64,000 nucleotides of DNA from Streptomyces sp. NBC_00464. Lineage in GTDB: Bacteria > Actinomycetota > Actinomycetes > Streptomycetales > Streptomycetaceae. Made by a program: the position numbers and the translations under genes. The DNA lies in assembly GCF_036013915.1 (NCBI RefSeq), contig NZ_CP107899.1, positions 682,001 through 746,000 of the forward strand, read 5' to 3'. The notes beneath the pieces are model-generated. The model had not been told where the DNA came from. It saw only the letters and a program-made list of their open reading frames with translations, and searched no databases. This document shows positions 15,941 through 24,464 of this stretch, piece by piece; the stretch's first letter is position 1, and each line of letters begins with the position of its first letter.

Positions 15941-18226
15941 TCATCGCTGGATGGCGTACAGAGCGTGGTCCTTACTGCCGACGTAGACCACATCGCCCGC
16001 CACCATCGGGGAGCACTCCAGACCAGCGCCTGTGCGGAAGGCCCAATGCTTCTTCCCGGTTCGCGCATCCACCGCGTACAGATGACTGTCCTCACTGCAC
16101 ACGTAGACCACCCCGTCCGCTACGGCCGCGGCGGAGAAGACACTGCTTTCGGTTTCGAAAGCCCAGCGCTTCTTGCCTGTCGCGGCGTCCAGCGCGAACA
16201 GATACTCGATGCTGTCGCCGACGTACACCACACCACCTGCCACGGTCGGCGACAGGAGAGCACGGTTGCCGACAATGTTCTTGTATTTGGCGCCGGCGAG
16301 GGACCACTGCTGCTTCCCCGTCGCGGCATTCACCGCGTACAAGCGACTACTGGAGACGTAAACCAGGCCGTTGGCCACGACCGGGGCGGAGTTCACCCCA
16401 TCGAGGATGGGGAAGGCCCAACGTTGCTTTCCCGTCTCGGCGTCCAGCGCATAGAGATGATCGTCGTCACTGCTGAAGTACACGACACCGTTCGCCACGA
16501 CCGGCGACTCCGACACCTCGCCGTTCCTGCGGCAGCGAAAGCTCCATCTCTGTTTTCCTGTCACCGCGTCCACCGCGTAGAAGTGTTCGTCACTGCTGCC
16601 GCAGTAGACGACGTTGTCGACCACGACCGGCGACCCGAATATCGATCCGTCGCCAAATACCCAGCGTTTTTTGCCGGTTGCGGCGTCCACCGCGTACAGG
16701 CCGTTGAGGTACGTGCCCACATAGAGCAGATCGCCCACGACAACAGACGCCGAATAGACCACACTGCCGGTGTCGAGGGACCAGTGCTTCTTGCCCGTGG
16801 CAGCGTCCAGCGCGTACACGTTGTTGTCGTTGCTGCCGAAGTAGACGACGCCGTTCGCGATGGTCGGTGTCGTCTTCACCTCGTCGTCGGTCTGGAAGGC
16901 CCACAGTTGCCGGCCGGGCTTTCGGGGGGCCGCCGGTGGAGTGGTGGTACGGATCGGCTTCCGTGCGGATGATTGAAGGGCGGAGGGCGAGCCGGCGGAG
17001 CCGGAACCCCCGTCGGCGGTCTTCCAGGCCGCGACGGCGAGTCCAGCGGCGGCTGCCGTACCCGTCAGGGCGAACAGGACACTGCGCCGGGAGAGGGGCG
17101 GAGGCGTGTCGCCGGGGCTTTGCGCGACATGGTCGGCGGTCCGGGTGGGCTCGCTGTGCAGGGCCGGGGCAGTGGCCGGCGGGGTGTCGGTTGCGGCGGG
17201 TGTCGCGGGCACGGCAGGCATCTGCGGGGGTTCGGGCGTGGCTCCGTGCAGTGAGGCGAGTACGTCCGGCGCGGTCGGGGTCGGTGCTGCGGCAATCGCG
17301 GGCGTCGAGGCAGGGTTGCGGGGCAGAGGGGTGGCGGCCATGTTCCGGACCAACCGGTCGACCGCGTCGGGCATCCAGCCGGGCTCGGTGAGCAGGGGCG
17401 CCGCTTCGGCCGTATCTCCCTCGCCCGGGGCGGTCATCCGATGCAGCAGGTCGGCCACCGACGGCCGCTGATCGGGCTCCTTGGCCAAGCAGGCCGCCAC
17501 GATCCGGCGCAGTTCCGGCGGAAGAGCGTCGAGGTCGGGCTCTTCGTACACGGCGCGGAAGTGCAGGGCGTGGGGGGTGCCGGTGCCGAACGGGCCGATG
17601 CCGGCGGCGGTGTAGGCGAGTACCGCGCCGAGCGCGAAGACGTCGCTGGCGGGCCCGACGGGCCGCCCGGTGAGTTGTTCCGGGGACATGAAACCTGGCG
17701 TGCCGATCGTCATGCCGGTATGGGTCAGTGCGCTGGCCTCGCTCGCCGTCGAAATACCGAAGTCGATCACTCGGGGGCCGTCAGGGGCCAGCAGAACGTT
17801 GGAGGGTTTCAGATCGCGGTGCACGACGCCGGCGGCGTGGATCGCCTCCAGTGCCTCCGCCAGACCGGCGCCGAGCGCCAGCGCGTGCTCGGCCCGCCAC
17901 GGCCCGTGCCGGCCAACCGCTTCGCCCAGCGGCACACCCGATACGTAGACGGTCGCCAGCCAGGCCGGAGAACCGTCGGGTTCGGCGTCGACAACCCCGG
18001 CGGTGAAAGCCCCGTTCACTCTGCGGGCCGCCGTCACTTCGCGAACGAAGCGGCGCCGGAAGTCCATGTCCCGGGCCAGCTCCGGACGTACCACCTTCAG
18101 CGCGACCGGACGACCACCGGGCGAACGCCCCAGATACACCTGCCCCATGCCGCCCGCGCCGATCCGCGCCACGATCCGGTACCGCCCCACCTGCCGCGGG
18201 TCCTCCGGCTCCAGTCCGTCGAACAA
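15941..18226 (-). CDS. Membrane Ser/Thr protein kinase with extracellular PQQ-repeat propeller
   Basis: A 761-aa Hanks-type kinase. The kinase domain has a Gly-rich loop IGAGGMGQVY (about 22-31), Lys44 in VALKVV, HRDLKPSN (136-143), the DFG Asp at 155 and GTPGFMSPEQL. A Pro/Ala-rich linker leads to one membrane segment (SVLFALTGTAAAAGLAVAAW, about 388-408). The rest (about 440-761) is a series of PQQ-type repeats, each with GVVYFGSNDNNVYALDAATG-like sequence and WxF ends, forming a beta-propeller outside the cell. It probably senses an envelope ligand and signals inward. The TTG start at 18226 has GAGGAGGGG directly upstream. It lies 152 bp downstream of the LRV-repeat gene. Confidence 0.93.
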   Translation of the reverse strand: MFDGLEPEDPRQVGRYRIVARIGAGGMGQVYLGRSPGGRPVALKVVRPELARDMDFRRRFVREVTAARRVNGAFTAGVVDAEPDGSPAWLATVYVSGVPLGEAVGRHGPWRAEHALALGAGLAEALEAIHAAGVVHRDLKPSNVLLAPDGPRVIDFGISTASEASALTHTGMTIGTPGFMSPEQLTGRPVGPASDVFALGAVLAYTAAGIGPFGTGTPHALHFRAVYEEPDLDALPPELRRIVAACLAKEPDQRPSVADLLHRMTAPGEGDTAEAAPLLTEPGWMPDAVDRLVRNMAATPLPRNPASTPAIAAAPTPTAPDVLASLHGATPEPPQMPAVPATPAATDTPPATAPALHSEPTRTADHVAQSPGDTPPPLSRRSVLFALTGTAAAAGLAVAAWKTADGGSGSAGSPSALQSSARKPIRTTTPPAAPRKPGRQLWAFQTDDEVKTTPTIANGVVYFGSNDNNVYALDAATGKKHWSLDTGSVVYSASVVVGDLLYVGTYLNGLYAVDAATGKKRWVFGDGSIFGSPVVVDNVVYCGSSDEHFYAVDAVTGKQRWSFRCRRNGEVSESPVVANGVVYFSSDDDHLYALDAETGKQRWAFPILDGVNSAPVVANGLVYVSSSRLYAVNAATGKQQWSLAGAKYKNIVGNRALLSPTVAGGVVYVGDSIEYLFALDAATGKKRWAFETESSVFSAAAVADGVVYVCSEDSHLYAVDARTGKKHWAFRTGAGLECSPMVAGDVVYVGSKDHALYAIQR

Positions 18227-18378
18227 GGCCCCTCCTCTGCGAACGACACAGCCCTCCCAGACGCTGACAGCGCATCTTGCCAGAACCGGTTGGGGTGGGA
18301 GGGGGAAGCATCAACGGGGCCACTGGGGCGCAACCGTCCTGGCGGTGTCCGCCCTCCGTTCTTGCGAGGTGTCAGTGT

Positions 18379-20424
18379 TCAGCGTTGGGCCACCACGGCA
18401 GCCGTGGCCGCGGCCAGAATGCGGTACAGGACGGGGACCGGTATCGCCGGGTTGGTGACCGCCGTGCCTGCCGTGTCGCGGTTGTGCAGAAGCCCGGCCA
18501 GAACGCGGGCCGGCAGCCGCGGATTGCGCACCGCGGTCCCCCGGACGTGGGCCGCCGGATCGTTCAGCAGCCGCACTGCGTCGGCCGGTGACAGCCGAGG
18601 GTCCTCGGCCGCGCGGCAGCGCACCTCGGCTTCGGGGTCGCGGGCCAGGCGCGCGACGTCGGCCGGCGTGGACTCCGGATCGTCCAGGGCCAGGCGGCGC
18701 ATCCGCCCGCTGGGATCGTCGGCGTGACACAGCAGGCCGGCACGAGGGAAGTTGGGGTGGCTGCGAGGCCGGTCCGGGTGGCTGAGACTGCCGTCCCACC
18801 AGCGCCAGACCTCCAGCAGCAGGTCAGCCGGCGTGTCGTCGCATGATTCGGCGAGGAACAAGCGGACCACCCGATCCTCGTCCCCCGCCAGCCGCTTCAC
18901 GACGTCCGGTGGGAGATACCGGGAGCGGGCCACGCTGCGGCGAATGAGCGGATGGGACGATGCGGCCAGACGGCGCATCGCGTCGGTGTCGCCGTGCAGG
19001 TCCGCGACCCAGAGCAGGGTGCGCGACGCCGACGTCGGTTCGAAGTCGTAGCGCACCAAGGCGCGTTGCTCTTCGGTGAGGTCGGGGCGCAGCGCCACCG
19101 TGGAGCGGATGTCGTCGCACCGATCCTCTGCCAGGACGGCGATGCCGTGCACGCTCAGGCCCGGGTTGGCGGCCAGCGCCCGGCGTATCCCCGCATCACT
19201 GTCCCGGACCAGCTCCGCCTCCAACTCGGGCTCGAGACGGCAGCGTTCGAGTGCTTCCCCTTGGGCGGGCAGCGCGGCAAAGACCTTGCGGGGCATGGGG
19301 GTGCCGGTGTGGTGGGCGAGCAGCGCCGCCGTTCGCACCGCGTTGTCGGTGTCGGTCAGCAGCCGCTTCTGCAGCGGCGCGGTGAGGTCCTCCCACCGGG
19401 CGCAGGCTGCCGTCCGCACCCGGGCGTCGGCGTCGGCCGCGAGGCCGGGGAGGTGGTGTGCGGGGAGCCCGGGGAGTTCAGCGGCCTCGGCGCGGGACGG
19501 CCCCGCGAGGAGGTCGTCGTACAGGTCTGCGGGAAGCTCGGCGCCCCAGGCGCACGCGTGCTCCGCCCAGAGCACGCGCCGCTTCGGCGACGGTTCGGCG
19601 CGGACCAGGCGTACCCACTGATCGGACGTGAGCTTGGGCCGGAAGGTGTCGGCCGGCCTCGAACGTACCCGCGGATCGGGATGCGCTACGGCGGCGTCAA
19701 GCACGGCGGGCCGGTCGCAGCCGTGCAGGAACCCCTCGTCCACGTCCAGCAGCCGGATCAGCAATTCGTCCGGCGCGACCGGATTGGCCCCGATCCCCTC
19801 CGCCCAGTGCAGAGGCCAGGCAGGCCGGTTGGGCACCGCCGCCCATACCTCAGCACGCTCAGCCTCCGTCTCGCGCCCGGCGGCCGTGGCGGCCTCCTCC
19901 AGCCGCTCCGGCAGGCGGTCGAGAGCCGTCACCCGGAGCCCGCCATCGATGGGCACCTCCCCCAGCAGCACCTGGCCGTCGAGGGAGAGTGCCACAAACC
20001 CGGGGTCGCCGGTCAGCCCCGGCACCCGGCCGGCGAGGTAGCGGACCCGGGTCCACCAAGAGTCGTTGCCGCCGATCCGATGTCCCAGGACAGCCACCAG
20101 GAACTCACCGTCGTCATCGGGAAGGCGGCGCCACCATGTGGCGTTGAGCGATTCTCGGGTGGCGCCGTCCGGAGCCGCGATCCCCCGTGCGATTCGCCAG
20201 GCGGCCTCCGGCGGGAACAGGCTGGTTGGGCGCACATCCTCGACGACCGCGAGTCCGGCCCGTACGAGCAGTTCCTGGAGTCCCTCTCGGTGCTGCACCC
20301 GGTCATGATCCCCGCCGGTTCGCGGGGGGACAAGGCCCTCGGCCCAGGTACAGCCGAACCTCACCCGCGTATACGCCGGTCGTATCAACTGGCCCCACGG
20401 CAGGATCAGGACGAGCTCAGCCAC
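18379..20424 (-). CDS. LRV/HEAT-like helical-repeat protein
   Basis: A 681-aa cytoplasmic protein without signal or membrane segments. From about residue 225 it has irregular 24-residue helical repeats with the pattern DPxxxVRxxxAxNPxLP: AAVAHPDPRVRSRPADTF, DADARVRTAACARWEDLT, DSDAGIRRALAANPGLS, DPEAEVRCRAAEDPRLSPAD and DPAAHVRGTAVRNPRLPARV. This matches leucine-rich repeat variant (LRV) domains and gives a curved solenoid for protein binding. Residues 1-220 are a separate, unrecognised globular region. The start is GTG at 20424 with a weak ribosome-binding site. It precedes the kinase gene on the same strand, so it might be a partner or substrate, but that is only positional. Confidence 0.75.
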   Translation of the reverse strand: MAELVLILPWGQLIRPAYTRVRFGCTWAEGLVPPRTGGDHDRVQHREGLQELLVRAGLAVVEDVRPTSLFPPEAAWRIARGIAAPDGATRESLNATWWRRLPDDDGEFLVAVLGHRIGGNDSWWTRVRYLAGRVPGLTGDPGFVALSLDGQVLLGEVPIDGGLRVTALDRLPERLEEAATAAGRETEAERAEVWAAVPNRPAWPLHWAEGIGANPVAPDELLIRLLDVDEGFLHGCDRPAVLDAAVAHPDPRVRSRPADTFRPKLTSDQWVRLVRAEPSPKRRVLWAEHACAWGAELPADLYDDLLAGPSRAEAAELPGLPAHHLPGLAADADARVRTAACARWEDLTAPLQKRLLTDTDNAVRTAALLAHHTGTPMPRKVFAALPAQGEALERCRLEPELEAELVRDSDAGIRRALAANPGLSVHGIAVLAEDRCDDIRSTVALRPDLTEEQRALVRYDFEPTSASRTLLWVADLHGDTDAMRRLAASSHPLIRRSVARSRYLPPDVVKRLAGDEDRVVRLFLAESCDDTPADLLLEVWRWWDGSLSHPDRPRSHPNFPRAGLLCHADDPSGRMRRLALDDPESTPADVARLARDPEAEVRCRAAEDPRLSPADAVRLLNDPAAHVRGTAVRNPRLPARVLAGLLHNRDTAGTAVTNPAIPVPVLYRILAAATAAVVAQR

Positions 20425-20482
20425 TCAACCAACAGCCCGTGTTATTCATCCCGCCAAGTCCGCCGGCCACGGATGCCCCGGC

Positions 20483-20679
20483 CTGGACGAGCAGACCGTG
20501 GTGGTGCCTGGCACCGAGCTGGCCGCGCTGATCGTTCCTGGCGTGGCCGCCTCGCTGACGGCCGTCCTTGACCGGCGCAAGCAATTGGCCGGGTGAATCG
20601 ACGAACTGCAGGAACACCTCTTTCGCAGGTCCTGGCCTCGAAGCCGGGCGTCGGGATCAGGACCGGAGCCAGGATCCCC
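20483..20679 (+). mobile_element. IS110-family transposase remnant
   Basis: Frame one reads LDEQTVVVPGTELAALIVPG then VAASLTAVLDRRKQLAG and an in-frame TGA at 20594. After a frameshift at about 20617 the sequence PLSQVLASKPGVGIRTGARI follows. Both resemble the segment before and at the start of the C-terminal Tnp_IS116/IS110/IS902 domain (usually VLxSMPGVGxRTxAR). No N-terminal DEDD catalytic domain and no clear C-terminus are present, so it is a dead internal fragment. The rest of 20425-20907 shows nothing else that can be supported. Confidence 0.65.
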
Positions 20680-20907
20680 ATATGGCCACCGGCCACGACA
20701 CCGCCAGGTGCCGGTACGTCGGCGGAATCCGCGCGCGGTTCGATCCCGTACTCGAAGGCGATCAGCAGAATGCCAACCCGGGCCGAGGTCCTGAAGAGCC
20801 GGCCGCTCCTTCGCAAGTTCCGCTGCAGTCCCAGCCCCAGCTGCATCAACGCAATCTTCCAGGCCGCACTCGTCCCCCCTCACGCGTCAGCGTGAGTTGG
20901 ATTGGGC

Positions 20908-21366
20908 TCAGTGTTCGTCGTCGGGACGACGAAGCTGTTGAGGGCCTGGGGCGGTCAGCTGCTTCGCTTGACCTGTTGCGCTCAGCCACTCCGTGGCGGA
21001 CGCCCCGCCGGCTGCGAGCCGCTGCGTGATCCGGTCGAACAAGTCCGTCAACGGCGCACCGACGTCCTGGCCGAACTCAGTAAGTCCGTAGGTGACTTGG
21101 GGTGGCGTCGTCGGCTCGACCTTCCGCCAGACCAGATCGTCCCGGACCAGCGCGCGCAGTGTCTGAGCGAGCATCTTCTCGCTGATGCCCTGGATGCTGT
21201 CGCGCAGCTCGAAAAACCGAAGGTCGTTGCTCCGCAAGGAGATCAGCACCCAGATGCCCCACCTGCTGGTCACGTGGTCGACCACGTCCCGCGCAGGGCA
21301 GTCGGTGTGAAACACCTCATACCGATTGCCCGCCTCGGCCTGCGTCAGCTGCGCACCTTCCCTCAT
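20908..21366 (-). CDS. HxlR-family transcriptional regulator
   Basis: A 152-aa winged-helix regulator. It has the conserved Cys (FHTDCPARDVVDHVTSRWGI, Cys23) and the HxlR core LRFFELRDSIQGISEKMLAQ followed by TLRALVRDDLVWRKV. Several relatives are redox or electrophile sensors that use this Cys. It starts at ATG 21366 and is divergent from an NmrA-like oxidoreductase gene with half-sites CTTAC/GTAAG between them. It most likely controls that gene and itself. Confidence 0.92.
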   Translation of the reverse strand: MREGAQLTQAEAGNRYEVFHTDCPARDVVDHVTSRWGIWVLISLRSNDLRFFELRDSIQGISEKMLAQTLRALVRDDLVWRKVEPTTPPQVTYGLTEFGQDVGAPLTDLFDRITQRLAAGGASATEWLSATGQAKQLTAPGPQQLRRPDDEH

Positions 21367-21373
21367 GTCCGGA

Positions 21374-21408
21374 GCTTACCTCTGGGTATGTTCTTACGAA
21401 AAGTAAGC
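21374..21408. promoter_or_regulatory. Probable HxlR operator (GCTTAC/GTAAGC half-sites)
   Basis: GCTTAC at 21374-21379, CTTAC at 21393-21397 and GTAAGC at 21403-21408 form nested inverted repeats. The tight pair CTTAC-GAAAA-GTAAG is the most likely dimer site. They lie just upstream of the HxlR gene start and 50-85 bp upstream of the divergent NmrA-like gene. Confidence 0.6.
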
Positions 21409-21458
21409 CTGCCTCCTAGCGTCAATTTCCGTAGTGCACAACGGACTAGGAGCTGAAC

Positions 21459-22298
21459 ATGATCGTGGTGACCGGAGCTACCGGGAATGTGGGCCGTCCT
21501 TTGACGCAGGCCCTGGCCAACGCGGGCGAGCAGGTGACGGCGGTGTCACGGCACGCGGCGGCAATGCCGGCCGGGGTCCGGCACGTGTCGGCCGACTTGG
21601 CCGAGCCGCAGGGCCTCACCCCCGCTTTGGACGGGGCGAAGGCGCTGTTCCTCCTGCTGTCCGGCGACCTGCACGCCCCCGAAGCCAGGCCGACCGACAT
21701 GATCGATCTGGCCGCTGCCAGCGGGGTCCGCCGAGTGGTCCTGCTGTCTTCGCAGGGCGTGGCGACCAGGCCGCTCGGCCCCTCGCGGATCGTGATGCGC
21801 GCAGTGGAGGACGCGTTGAGAGAGTCCGGCCTGGAATGGGCCGCGCTACGACCGGGCGGCTTCGCCTCCAACGCCTTTGCGTGGGCGGAGTCCGTCCGCA
21901 CGCAAGGGACGGTCGCCGCACCCTTCGGCGATGTCGGGGTTCCGGTCGTCGACCCGGCGGACATTGCGGAGGTCGCGGCGGCCTGCCTGCTGGACGACCG
22001 GCACACCGGCGGAATCTGCGAACTCACCGGGCCCGAGGTGATCACGCCCCGTCAGCAGGCGGAGGCCATCGCCGCCGCGCTCGGCTCGCCGGTGCGGTTC
22101 CACGAACTCACCCGCGAGGAGGCCAAGACCGCGATGACCCGGTTCGTGCCACCGGAGCTCGCCGACGACACCCTGGACATCATCTCCGCCCCGAACCCCG
22201 CCGAACTGCGGATCAGCTCGGACGTGGAACGAGTCCTCGGTCGCGCTCCGCGCCGTTTCGACGACTGGGTCGCCCGCAACATCGCCGCTTTTCGCTGA
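21459..22298 (+). CDS. NmrA-like NAD(P)-binding oxidoreductase
   Basis: A 279-aa atypical SDR. It starts with MIVVTGATGNVGRPLTQALA (GxxGxxG dinucleotide motif) and continues with VVLLSSQGVATRPLGPS, LEWAALRPGGFASN and VPVVDPADIAEVAAACL. These are signatures of the NmrA/azoreductase-like quinone or ketone reductase group (QOR2-like), usually NADPH dependent. It pairs with the divergent HxlR gene, a very common arrangement in actinomycetes. The natural substrate is unknown. A strong terminator hairpin follows about 95 bp downstream. Confidence 0.9.
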   Translation: MIVVTGATGNVGRPLTQALANAGEQVTAVSRHAAAMPAGVRHVSADLAEPQGLTPALDGAKALFLLLSGDLHAPEARPTDMIDLAAASGVRRVVLLSSQGVATRPLGPSRIVMRAVEDALRESGLEWAALRPGGFASNAFAWAESVRTQGTVAAPFGDVGVPVVDPADIAEVAAACLLDDRHTGGICELTGPEVITPRQQAEAIAAALGSPVRFHELTREEAKTAMTRFVPPELADDTLDIISAPNPAELRISSDVERVLGRAPRRFDDWVARNIAAFR

Positions 22299-22321
22299 GG
22301 CACGACTCAACTGAAGCGCCC

Positions 22322-22359
22322 GGGCGGCCCCGTGCGACTACGGGCGCATGAGGCCGCCC
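22322..22359. terminator. First hairpin after NmrA-like gene
   Basis: A GGGCGGCC stem (22322-22329) pairs with GGCCGCCC (22352-22359), 23 bases after the stop. The 22-base loop makes it weaker than the next hairpin. Confidence 0.45.
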
Positions 22360-22392
22360 CATAGTGTCACCGCCCACCATCACCCAAGAGAC

Positions 22393-22427
22393 GAACAGGC
22401 GTTGCCGCAGGTCGGCAACGCCTGTTC
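22393..22427. terminator. Strong intergenic terminator hairpin
   Basis: A perfect 15-bp stem, GAACAGGCGTTGCCG (22393-22407) with its complement (22413-22427) and a five-base loop. It lies between the NmrA-like gene and the CebR-controlled esterase and should insulate the latter from read-through. Confidence 0.85.
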
Positions 22428-22519
22428 CGCCGCCCCCGCACGCAGCACCCCTGCGCCCAGTCCGAACCCGTCCAGGATATTGACGTGTCACCGCCAATCG
22501 TGGCTTGATGAACGCCGCA

Positions 22520-22543
22520 ATGCATGGGAGCGCTCCCATGCAT
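22520..22543. promoter_or_regulatory. CebR box in a 24-bp perfect palindrome
   Basis: The core TGGGAGCGCTCCCA (22525-22538) is exactly the 14-bp palindrome known as the CebR (cellobiose/cellulose utilisation repressor, LacI family) operator in Streptomyces. Here symmetry extends five bases further on each side (arms ATGCA/TGCAT). It lies 44-67 bp upstream of the GTG start of the secreted esterase, consistent with repression that is relieved by cello-oligosaccharides. No cebR gene is in the window. Confidence 0.9.
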
Positions 22544-22586
22544 GCGTACCGCACTCCCGCTTCCGCCCCCTTCGGAAAGGACACCC

Positions 22587-23642
22587 GTGCGCAGCAGACG
22601 CCACCCCCTCCTCACCGCTTGCCTGGCCGCCCTGTTCGCCTTAGCCGTCGGCTTCGGCCTGACCGGCGCCCCACCCGCCGCGGCCGCCGCCGCGGCCCCG
22701 GTACGGATCATGCCGCTCGGCGACTCCATCACCGGCTCCCCGGGCTGCTGGCGCTCCCTCCTCTGGGACCAACTGCAGAACGCCGGTTACACCGACATCG
22801 ACTTCGTCGGCACTCTGAACGCCCAGAGCTGCGCCCTCACGCACGACGCCGACAACGAAGGCCACGGCGGCTTCCTGGCCACCACCACCGCAGACCAGAA
22901 CCTGCTGCCCGGATGGCTGGCGGCGACCGCGCCGGACATCGTTGTGATGCACTTCGGCACCAACGACGTCTGGAGCAGCATCGCTCCGGACACCATCCTT
23001 GCCGCGTACACCAAGCTGGTCGGCCAGATGAGGGCCGCCAACCCGGCGATGAAGGTGCTGGTCGCCCAGCTCATCCCCATCAACCCGAGCAGCTGCGCCG
23101 AGTGCGCCGCTCGTACGGTCGCCTTCAACCAGCGCATTCCGGCCTGGGCCCAGGGCATCACCACCGCGCAGTCGCCGGTATCCGTCGTCGACCAGTGGAC
23201 GGGCTTCGACACGGCCACCGACACCTACGACGGCGTCCACCCCAACGCCTCCGGCGACGCCAAGATGGCGGCCCGTTGGTACCCCGCACTGTCGGCCCTG
23301 CTCACCCCGGGGGACCCCGGGGAGCCGGGGGAACCCGGGAGCGGCGGCTGCTCGGCGGCCTTCCGGGCGGTGTCGGCGTGGCAGGGGGGCTACCAGGGTG
23401 AGGTGACGGTCACCAACACCTCGTCCACGGCGGCGATCTCTTCGTGGGCGGTGACCCTCGCACTCCCGGCGGGCAGCCGACTCACCCAGGTCTGGAACGG
23501 CGCACTGACCGGGACGACGGTGCGCGACGCCGGGTGGAACGGCACGCTGACGCCGGGGGCGAGCACCACGTTCGGCTTCGTCGCGAGTACGTCGGACGCG
23601 GCGGGCACGCCCTCGGCGACGGCCCCGTGTTCGGCGTCCTGA
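22587..23642 (+). CDS. Secreted SGNH/GDSL esterase with CBM2
   Basis: A 351-aa extracellular enzyme. A Sec signal peptide (about 1-36, ending near PAAAAAAA) precedes an SGNH hydrolase domain with block I GDSIT, the GTNDVWSS block and catalytic DGVHPN. A linker with PGDPGEPGEPG leads to a C-terminal family 2 carbohydrate-binding module (CSAAFRAVSAWQGGYQGEVT, WNGTLTPGASTTFGF). Such CE3-like enzymes deacetylate xylan, and CBM2 anchors them on cellulose or xylan. The start is GTG 22587, with AAAGGA upstream; ATG codons further upstream fall inside or before the CebR palindrome. Codon 19 is TTA, the rare leucine codon read by the bldA tRNA, so translation may also be tied to development. Confidence 0.92.
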   Translation: MRSRRHPLLTACLAALFALAVGFGLTGAPPAAAAAAAPVRIMPLGDSITGSPGCWRSLLWDQLQNAGYTDIDFVGTLNAQSCALTHDADNEGHGGFLATTTADQNLLPGWLAATAPDIVVMHFGTNDVWSSIAPDTILAAYTKLVGQMRAANPAMKVLVAQLIPINPSSCAECAARTVAFNQRIPAWAQGITTAQSPVSVVDQWTGFDTATDTYDGVHPNASGDAKMAARWYPALSALLTPGDPGEPGEPGSGGCSAAFRAVSAWQGGYQGEVTVTNTSSTAAISSWAVTLALPAGSRLTQVWNGALTGTTVRDAGWNGTLTPGASTTFGFVASTSDAAGTPSATAPCSAS

Positions 23643-23685
23643 TCCCCTGCGTCGTGATCCCCTGCCCCTGATAGTGGGTCGGATG

Positions 23686-23727
23686 GCCGGATGTCCTGCT
23701 GCCCGAGGGGGCGGCAGGACATCCGGC
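23686..23727. terminator. Terminator after GDSL esterase
   Basis: A perfect 14-bp stem, GCCGGATGTCCTGC (23686-23699) with its complement (23714-23727). The loop can pair further internally (GCCC/GGGC). It lies 44 bp after the esterase stop and faces the convergent MarR gene, so it can act in both directions. No gene is seen between 23728 and 23911. Confidence 0.85.
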
Positions 23728-23911
23728 TGTGCAGCACCTGTACGGCGCACGTGAGGGGAACGTTCTCCCGCGCCGCGGGCGACCTGGCGGCCGGCTACGG
23801 CACTTCCGCGTCTGCCGTCAGCGGTTGCGCCTGTGCATCACCCCGTCCGTCAGGGGCCGGTCCAGGACTCGGGAGCAGGGCTTCGCAGGCCGGGGACCTG
23901 GGTGCCACGGC

Positions 23912-24379
23912 TCAGGGCATGCCGCGCACCGGGCGCTCGGGACGGGCCGGTGCCGACAGGGGCGGGGAGAGGAGCGGCTCCAGCAGCTGAGCGAGCTGTT
24001 CGCGCTGCTCGGGACCGAGTCGGCCGGTGGCCGGCGCGAGGAGGGCCTTGCCTTCCTCGTACAGGCGCTGGGCGAGGGCGCGCCCCTCGTCGGTGATCAG
24101 GACGACGACGGCGCGCTTGTCCTCGGGACTGGAACCGCGGGTCAGCAGGCCGCGCCGTTCGGCGCGGGCGATGAGGCCGGACATGGTCGACTTGTCCAGC
24201 CCCAGGAAGGCCGCAAGGTCGCTCATGCGGGGGCTTCGGTCGCGCAAGATGCCGAGCACGCGCAGCTGCGTGAGGGACAGGTCGTGCTCGGCGCCGAGGC
24301 GGGTGAGCACACCCATGATCTGGAAGGCACTGCGGACCAGGCCGTCGACCAGGGCGTCCGTGGAGTCGTCGGGAGCCAT
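23912..24379 (-). CDS. MarR-family transcriptional regulator
   Basis: A 155-aa winged-helix protein. It reads LSLTQLRVLGILRDRSPRMS then DLAAFLGLDKSTMSGLIARA, with the wing ERRGLLTRGSSPEDKRAVVV, which is the MarR core, and helical dimerisation ends. ATG 24379 (MAPDDSTDALVDGL) is preferred to codons up to 24415 because those would run through the divergent operator. It is divergent from an MDR oxidoreductase gene, its likely target. Confidence 0.92.
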   Translation of the reverse strand: MAPDDSTDALVDGLVRSAFQIMGVLTRLGAEHDLSLTQLRVLGILRDRSPRMSDLAAFLGLDKSTMSGLIARAERRGLLTRGSSPEDKRAVVVLITDEGRALAQRLYEEGKALLAPATGRLGPEQREQLAQLLEPLLSPPLSAPARPERPVRGMP

Positions 24380-24400
24380 GCACACGACCCTACTTGACAT

Positions 24401-24445
24401 TGTTTGCATTACCAATAACTCTCATAGTGATTGGCAATACAAACC
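24401..24445. promoter_or_regulatory. Probable MarR operator, long inverted repeat
   Basis: TGTTTGCATTACCAAT (24401-24416) is mirrored by ATTGGCAATACAAACC (24430-24445) with 13 of 16 pairs matching. It sits in the AT-rich gap between the MarR gene and the MDR gene. A TTGACA -35-like hexamer at 24394-24399 reads towards the MDR gene and would be covered by a bound repressor. Confidence 0.68.
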
Positions 24446-24464
24446 AACCCTGTGGGAGTTCCTC

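Noticed and set aside
20446..20883. 145-residue minus-strand open frame
   Set aside because: It has no motif and no ribosome-binding site, and it overlaps the IS110 fragment on the other strand.
22524..22586. Upstream ATG start for the GDSL esterase (MGALPCMRTALP...)
   Set aside because: It lies within the CebR palindrome and lacks a ribosome-binding site. GTG 22587 has AAAGGA and begins a normal signal peptide.
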